Assembly: GCA_963761905.1 (NCBI GenBank)
Contig: CAVXIQ010000004.1
Location: 59,911 to 123,910, forward strand
Length of the DNA: 64,000 nt
Reading direction: 5' to 3'
From: Gaiellasilicea sp963761905
Lineage (GTDB): Bacteria; Actinomycetota; Thermoleophilia; Gaiellales; Gaiellaceae
Shown here piece after piece: positions 59,456 to 64,000 of this stretch. The notes beneath the pieces were generated by a model. That model worked only from the letters and a program-made list of their open reading frames with translations. It searched no databases and was not told where the DNA came from. The translations under genes were made by a program, and so were the position numbers. Each line of letters begins with the position of its first letter. Positions within the stretch are counted from its first letter, which is position 1.

Positions 59456-60316
59456 TCACAACGGCGTACCGGGCGTCGCCGCCACACCGGGCTCGGCAGG
59501 AAGCTCGGCGTCGTCGGGCGCCTCGTCCGTCCAGACGTGCATGCGCCGGAGGGTAGCGGCGCCGTAGGTCGTCACCATCGCGACGTCGACGGCGTCGCGA
59601 CCGCGCCCGATCGGCAGCCGTCCGATCCGCGGCACGTTGAAGCGGGCGTCGAACGTCCACCACCGCGAGCCGAGCCAGACCTCGAACCAGGCGTGGAAAT
59701 CCATCGGCGGGTACGGCCCGGGAACCCCGATGTCGGGCATGTAGCCGAACACGTAGCGGGCGGGGATGCCGAGCGCCCGGCAGAACGTCACGCCCAGATG
59801 GGCGAAGTCCCGGCACATCCCGCCACGTCGCTCGAAGACCTCGACCGTCGCCGTCGTCGGTACGCTCGCGACGCCGTACTCGACGTTCTCGTGGATCCAG
59901 TCGCAGACGGCCTGCACCCGCTCGGCTCCTGGAGTCGTGCCGCCGAACAGCTCCCAGGCCTGCGCGGAGAGGGTGTCGGACTCGCAGAGCCGGCTCGCCA
60001 ACAGCCAGTGGAGGAGCTCGTCGGGCAGCGCCTCGACGCGGTGCTGCACGTCCTCGGGCCCCGGCAGCGCCTCCGGATCGGGTGGGATCGTGACGAGCGC
60101 GTCGTAGGAGAACGAGGAGGCGCCTTCCGGAAGGACGAGGCGGCGGCATCTGTTGCCGTACAGGTCGACGTAGCCCGTCGCCTCGAGCGGGGGCTCGCTG
60201 ACCCATCGCTCGGCGACGATCCCGCCGGCAGCGTCGAAATGCGGCTCGACGAGGACGATCGCAGCGGTCGGTGCGGCCGCGTCGTGCTCGAACCGGCAGC
60301 CGAGCCGCAGCCTCAT
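59456..60316 (-). CDS. Transglutaminase-like protein 2 of operon
   Basis: A 286-residue protein. It has the N-terminal domain MRLRLGCRFEHDAAAPTAAIV and the core EVFERRGGMCRDFAHLGVTFCRALGIPARYVFGYMPD (Cys), MDFHAWFEVWLGSRWWTFDARFN (His and Asp). The MCRDFAH and TFDARFN forms set it apart from the VCQD and LDPT forms of its two neighbours, so it belongs to a different subfamily and the three genes are not simply recent duplicates. The ATG overlaps the stop of the first transglutaminase gene as ATGA. Confidence 0.88.
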   Translation of the reverse strand: MRLRLGCRFEHDAAAPTAAIVLVEPHFDAAGGIVAERWVSEPPLEATGYVDLYGNRCRRLVLPEGASSFSYDALVTIPPDPEALPGPEDVQHRVEALPDELLHWLLASRLCESDTLSAQAWELFGGTTPGAERVQAVCDWIHENVEYGVASVPTTATVEVFERRGGMCRDFAHLGVTFCRALGIPARYVFGYMPDIGVPGPYPPMDFHAWFEVWLGSRWWTFDARFNVPRIGRLPIGRGRDAVDVAMVTTYGAATLRRMHVWTDEAPDDAELPAEPGVAATPGTPL

Positions 60317-61428
60317 CGAGTGCCCCTCCCTGACAGCTGCTGCTGCTGCTGCTGTGGCTGCTGGCTGGGAGGCCCGTCCTCCGGGCGGACCTGCGAGCGC
60401 GGCGGCGGCAGCTCGTCGAGCGTCAGCGTCTGGGTCATCCCACCCATCGCCTGCACCATCACCGCGCCACGCTGGTACTGCCTCATCGCTCCGAGATTCT
60501 GGATCGCGACGAGCCTGCCGGCGTGCTCGTCACGTACGACCTGAGGCTGGGAGGAGGGCCCGAGCTCGCCGAGCGACTCGCACGTCACCTCGACTTCGAG
60601 CACCGCCTCGCCGCCTCCCTGGTAGGTCCCTCGCAGCACCGTGACGTCGGCGTAGTCACGCCCGCTCCCGAGCTTGATGTGCCGCCCCGAGCAGCGCTCG
60701 CCGAGCGTCGGGTCGAGACCGACCCACCCGTACGGCGGCATGTAGGCCTCGACCCAGGCGTGCGACGCGGACGCCGTCGCGACGCTGCCGAGGTAGCCGC
60801 TGACGTAGCGAGCGGGAAGGCCGGCGTGGCGGCAGAGCGAGATCAGAACGTGGGCGAAGTCCTGACACACGCCCACGCCTCCCGCGAGCGCCTCGGCGAC
60901 GGAGGTCTCGACGGTCGTCGTGCCGATCCGATACTCGAGCCGTGACCGCACGTGGTCGGCGGCGCGGGTGAAGAAGGCGAGCGCGCTCGTCTGCGGGTCT
61001 TCGGCGACGACAGCCTCGACCAGCTCGGCCGTTTCGTCGTCGAGCGGAACGTAGGCGCTCGCTCCGAGGAACTCGCAGAACTCGTTCAGCAGCGCCTCGT
61101 CGGCTGCCAGCTCGCGCAGGCCGATCGACTCGTCCTGCTCGCCCTCGGCCGGGCCGCTGAGCGGCTCGTCGGCGCCGACGTGTGTGACCACATCGCTCGT
61201 CGCTTCGATCACGAGCCGATCGTGCAGGTACGGGATTCCGAAGTCGTGCACCGCGTTGCCGTAGTAGTCGCGAAACGAGATGACGGTGGCGGGCGGCTCG
61301 ATCAGCAGATCGAAGTCGAGCAGGGTCTGCGTCGCGCCGGCGAAGGGTTGCAGTCGCACCTCGTTGAAGCTCTCGAAGCTGGGGGTCTCGTAGCGGTAGG
61401 TCGTGCGATGCCGGATCCGATATCTCAC
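60313..61428 (-). CDS. Transglutaminase-like protein 1 of operon, with Gln-rich tail
   Basis: A 371-residue protein. The N-terminal domain opens MRYRIRHRTTYRYETPSFESF, the standard start of this family. The core is GGVGVCQDFAHVLISLCRHAGLPARYVSGYLG (Cys), ASHAWVEAYMPPYGWVGLDPTLG (His and Asp). After the core about 90 residues lead to an extra segment, MVQAMGGMTQTLTLDELPP, and a C-terminus with QQPQQQQQQLSGRGTR, encoded by CTG/CAG-type repeats. The tail is unusual for the family. Coupled by ATGA to the alpha-E gene upstream and to the next transglutaminase downstream. Confidence 0.9.
   Translation of the reverse strand: MRYRIRHRTTYRYETPSFESFNEVRLQPFAGATQTLLDFDLLIEPPATVISFRDYYGNAVHDFGIPYLHDRLVIEATSDVVTHVGADEPLSGPAEGEQDESIGLRELAADEALLNEFCEFLGASAYVPLDDETAELVEAVVAEDPQTSALAFFTRAADHVRSRLEYRIGTTTVETSVAEALAGGVGVCQDFAHVLISLCRHAGLPARYVSGYLGSVATASASHAWVEAYMPPYGWVGLDPTLGERCSGRHIKLGSGRDYADVTVLRGTYQGGGEAVLEVEVTCESLGELGPSSQPQVVRDEHAGRLVAIQNLGAMRQYQRGAVMVQAMGGMTQTLTLDELPPPRSQVRPEDGPPSQQPQQQQQQLSGRGTR
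60333..60363. repeat. CTG/CAG trinucleotide repeat encoding the Gln tail
   Basis: On the plus strand CTGCTGCTGCTGCTG followed by TGGCTGCTGG; on the coding strand it is six consecutive glutamine codons plus PQQ. It may vary in length between strains by slippage. Confidence 0.7.
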
Positions 61429-62474
61429 GTCAGCGCGTCCTGTGCCCTCAGCGTTCGGTGGGTGAAGAACTCGTCCTCGATCCGGTCGCCGATCCGGTAG
61501 CAGCGCCGCTGGATCTCCAGGAGCGACGCATGCAGGCCGCCCTCGAGCAGGTCGTCGAGTCGCTGATAGGTGAACTCGGCATGGAGGCGGCCGGCCTCCC
61601 GGCGCGCTTCGCTGCCGCTCGGCGACCCGGGGATCGGCTGGGAGCCGTTGTACGCGGGAGCCTCCTCGCTGATGTGGGCGAGCGCGGCGTCGACCTTTCC
61701 GATCGAGAACCGAACGGAGCGCGGCAGGACCGCCGAGAGGACGAGCAACTCGATCACCGCGCTCGGACGCACGCCTCTGCCCTCGATGCGGTGGTACGAC
61801 TCGTACGCGGAGAGCGAGCGCAGCAGCGTGCCCCAGGGCTCGGGGTCATGTGCCGCGGCGACGAGCGCGAGGCGGTCGCCGCCCTCGACGTCGCCGTCGA
61901 CGAGCAGCCTGTAGTTCACGTCGACCGTGCGCGCGGTCCACTCCGCCCGCTCGAGGAACTTGCCGGCCTGGAGGAAGTACCACCCCTCCTCGCGAGGCAT
62001 CGTCGAGTCCGTGATCCCCTGCAGCAGGTGGCTGAAGTCGGCGATCGAGCGGCAGAAGCGGCTCGTGCGCTCGGCGCTCGCGGCCGCGCTCCGACGCCGA
62101 CCCGGTCGCTGGATGTCGAGGTGGAAGCGATTGAGGGCCTCCCACATCTCGGTCGCCATCTGATGGCGCATCGTGTGAGCGTTGTCGCGCGCCCGAGCGA
62201 TGCATTCGACGATCGAGTTCCTGTTGTCCGACGAGAAGATCAGATGCTCGGGCACGTTCTCCTCGTCGGTTGGATCGTCGGGTTGGAATGCCGGCCGCTC
62301 GCCGACGATGTCGAGCAGTGCCGCCCAGTGGCTCTGTCTCCGCGCCTCGGCCTCGCGCGTCGAACCCATCACCAGCGTGTGCCGGAACGTGACCTCGGTG
62401 AGGCGGGCGGTCTGCTCGGCCCGCTCGACGTAGCGCCCGATCCAGTACAGCGACTCCGCCATGCGGCTCAGCAT
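61425..62474 (-). CDS. Alpha-E domain protein (DUF403)
   Basis: A 349-residue all-helical protein. Typical blocks are MLSRMAESLYWIGRYVERAEQTARL at the start, ARDNAHTMRHQMATEMWEALNRFHL, GWYFLQAGKFLERAEWTARTVDV and the end TYQRLDDLLEGGLHASLLEI. The repeated RxxER motifs give the family its name. Its biochemical role is not known; genomics studies link it to ATP-grasp and transglutaminase genes in a predicted peptide-modification system. It lies 13 nt after the ATP-grasp gene and overlaps the first transglutaminase gene by four bases. Confidence 0.92.
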   Translation of the reverse strand: MLSRMAESLYWIGRYVERAEQTARLTEVTFRHTLVMGSTREAEARRQSHWAALLDIVGERPAFQPDDPTDEENVPEHLIFSSDNRNSIVECIARARDNAHTMRHQMATEMWEALNRFHLDIQRPGRRRSAAASAERTSRFCRSIADFSHLLQGITDSTMPREEGWYFLQAGKFLERAEWTARTVDVNYRLLVDGDVEGGDRLALVAAAHDPEPWGTLLRSLSAYESYHRIEGRGVRPSAVIELLVLSAVLPRSVRFSIGKVDAALAHISEEAPAYNGSQPIPGSPSGSEARREAGRLHAEFTYQRLDDLLEGGLHASLLEIQRRCYRIGDRIEDEFFTHRTLRAQDALT

Positions 62475-62487
62475 GGTCGCGCGAGCC

Positions 62488-63972
62488 TCACTGGAGCACC
62501 CAGGTGTCTTTGCTCCCGCCGCCCTGGCTCGAGTTGACGACCAGCGAGCCCTTCACCAGGGCGACGCGGCTGAGCCCGCCGGGGAGCACGGTGATCCCGT
62601 CGGCCCCGCTGAGGACGTACGGCCGCAGGTCGACGTGGCGACCCTCGAGAGTGCCGGAATCGCCCTGCTCGTCGGCCACGAAGGTGGGATGACGGGAGAG
62701 CCGGATCACCGGCTGCGCGATGTAGTCCCTCGGCCGGGTAGTGATCCGCTCGCGGAAGTCGGCGAGCTCGGCCTCGTCGGCGTCCGGGCCGATCAGCATC
62801 CCGTAGCCGCCGCTCTGGTTGGCCGCCTTCACCACGAGCGAGTCGAGATTGCGGAGCACGTGGTCGAGCTCGTCCGGCTCGCTCGGCAGGAAGGTGGGGA
62901 CGTTGTCGAGGATCGGCTCCTCGCCCGAGTAGTAGCGGATGATCTCCGGGACGTAGCGGTAGATGACCTTGTCGTCGGCGACCCCCGTGCCGATCGCGTT
63001 GGCGAGCGTGACGTTGCCCGTCCGGACTGCTCCGAGCAGCCCCGCGACGCCGAGCATCGACTCCGAGCGGAAAGCCAACGGATCGAGGAACTCGTCGTCG
63101 AGGCGGCGGTAGATGACATCGACCTGGCGCCGGCCGGTGGTCGTGCGCATGTAGACCCGGTTCTCGAGCACGAACAGGTCGCGGCCCTCGACGAGCTCGA
63201 CGCCCATCTGCTGGGCCAGGAAGGCGTGCTCGAAGTACGCCGAGTTGTAGATCCCCGGCGTCAACACGACCACCGCGGGCCCGCCCGACGAGCCGGGCAT
63301 CGCTCGTCGGGGAGACAGCCCGACGAGGTTGTCGAGCAGCTGCTCCGCGTAGGAGTCGACCGAGCGGACGCCGAGGTCGGCGAACCAGTCGGGCAGCGTC
63401 CGGGTCATGATCTGGCGGTTGGCGAGCACGTACGAGACGCCGCTCGGCGTGCGCAGATTGTCCTCGAGCACGAGCCAGCGACCATCGTCACCGCGGATCA
63501 GGTCGCTCCCGACGACATGGACGTACTGGTCGTGGGGAACGTCGATCCCTACGACCTCTCGCCGGAAGTGCCGAGCGAGGACGACGAGCGCCCGCGGCAC
63601 GATCCCGTCCCGCAGGATCTCCTGCCCGTGGTACACGTCGTGGACGAAGCTGTTCAGCGCCTTGATGCGCTGGCGCAGCCCCGCCTCGACGATCGCCCAT
63701 TCGCTCGCAGGCAGGATCCGCGGGATCGGATCGAAGGGCAGGATGCGCTCGGCGGCGTCGTTCTGACCGTCGGAGTAGACGGTGAACGTCACGCCGCGGT
63801 GCAGGAACGACCGGTTGGCGAGCTCCGCTGCGCGCCGAAGCTCCGAGCCCGCCATGGCGGAGATCTGCGCGATCAACTCGGAGTAGTGCGGGCGCGGAAC
63901 CGCCGCCCCGCCGGCATCCCGCTCGAATGCCTCGTCGTAGAAGCCGCCGAGGTCGTAGCCCGACCTGAGCAC
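62488..63972 (-). CDS. Circularly permuted ATP-grasp protein type 2 (5' end near window edge)
   Basis: A 494-residue ligase-like enzyme. Family blocks are YDEAFERDAGGAAVPRPHYSELI, RGVTFTVYSDGQNDAAERILPFDPIPRILPASEW, VHDVYHGQEILRDGIVPRALV, VVLTPGIYNSAYFEHAFLAQQMGVELVEGRDL, NAIGTGVADDKVIYRYVPEIIRYYSGEEPIL and ANQSGGYGMLIGPDA (ATP-binding lysine/Gly loop). Such enzymes are thought to form peptide or amide bonds using ATP. GTG 63972 is the likely start, but the frame stays open to the window edge, so a longer protein cannot be excluded. First gene of the operon in view. Confidence 0.92.
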   Translation of the reverse strand: MLRSGYDLGGFYDEAFERDAGGAAVPRPHYSELIAQISAMAGSELRRAAELANRSFLHRGVTFTVYSDGQNDAAERILPFDPIPRILPASEWAIVEAGLRQRIKALNSFVHDVYHGQEILRDGIVPRALVVLARHFRREVVGIDVPHDQYVHVVGSDLIRGDDGRWLVLEDNLRTPSGVSYVLANRQIMTRTLPDWFADLGVRSVDSYAEQLLDNLVGLSPRRAMPGSSGGPAVVVLTPGIYNSAYFEHAFLAQQMGVELVEGRDLFVLENRVYMRTTTGRRQVDVIYRRLDDEFLDPLAFRSESMLGVAGLLGAVRTGNVTLANAIGTGVADDKVIYRYVPEIIRYYSGEEPILDNVPTFLPSEPDELDHVLRNLDSLVVKAANQSGGYGMLIGPDADEAELADFRERITTRPRDYIAQPVIRLSRHPTFVADEQGDSGTLEGRHVDLRPYVLSGADGITVLPGGLSRVALVKGSLVVNSSQGGGSKDTWVLQ

Positions 63973-64000
63973 GCCGTCGGGCGGCGACGCCCGCTCTGTC

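Noticed and set aside
58574..60544. 656-residue plus-strand ORF
   Set aside because: Antisense to two transglutaminase genes with intact catalytic residues.
1..64000. tRNA or rRNA genes
   Set aside because: No cloverleaf-like or rRNA-like sequence was recognised in the short intergenic gaps; a covariance search would settle it.

Overview
This 64 kb window comes from a high-GC actinobacterial chromosome. GTG and TTG starts are common, adjacent genes often overlap by 4 nt, there is an actinobacterial-type LexA box, and the gene set is typical of soil Actinobacteria. The content would suit the Thermoleophilia (Gaiellales/Solirubrobacterales), but that placement is inference and no rRNA or tRNA gene was seen to test it. 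Most of the window is ordinary core chromosome.

Layout. 1-3.6 kb: the 3' end of thymidine kinase and a four-gene osmoprotectant (glycine betaine type) ABC operon. 3.7-6.2 kb: a damaged segment with half an EamA transporter, an internally deleted sarcosine-oxidase-like gene and a frameshifted formate-THF ligase. 6.2-15.7 kb: a cytochrome P460-like protein, an alpha/beta hydrolase, small secreted proteins, a large LuxR-family ATPase regulator, a LexA-box dinB and an acyl-CoA synthetase. 15.7-24.3 kb: a divergent two-component pair around a perfect palindrome, then HDAC-like deacetylase, 5'-3' exonuclease, acyltransferase, topA and a primary-type sigma factor. 24.4-31.5 kb: a Dpp/Opp-type peptide transporter that runs without a break into a thioesterase, an NlpC/P60 peptidase and a small LuxR regulator. 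31.6-35.8 kb: a visibly lower-GC segment with a membrane HD-GYP protein and a second large LuxR-family regulator. 36-43 kb: a flavin disulfide reductase, a methyltransferase, an epimerase, a REP-associated tyrosine transposase (RAYT), a class V aminotransferase, an FTCD-like cyclodeaminase, infA and a cold-shock gene. 43-53 kb: DUF72, thyX, an ECF sigma/anti-sigma pair behind one SOD, a second head-to-head SOD, plsY, folE2, a kinase-like protein, fpg, an asparaginase and rpoD. 53-58.5 kb: an Rsm22-like methyltransferase, peroxiredoxin, VOC protein, ChbG deacetylase, Na+/H+ antiporter and M14 carboxypeptidase. 58.5-64 kb: a minus-strand operon of circularly permuted ATP-grasp, alpha-E protein and three successive transglutaminase-like proteins.

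The most interesting points are: (i) a family of palindromic repeats at five intergenic loci together with a RAYT gene that has one copy just upstream; (ii) the ATP-grasp/alpha-E/triple-transglutaminase operon, one of whose enzymes ends in a glutamine-rich tail; (iii) two genes that appear to start with CTG inside a CTGA stop-start overlap; (iv) the low-GC regulatory island with a promoter-SD-21-codon ORF unit; (v) a LexA box touching the dinB start.

Caution on quality: at least fourteen otherwise normal genes carry single- or double-base frameshifts, and two junctions join gene fragments directly. This density is more typical of indel errors or collapsed assembly than of real gene decay, so frameshifted genes are listed as single CDSs spanning both frames, and only clearly deleted ones are called pseudogenes.
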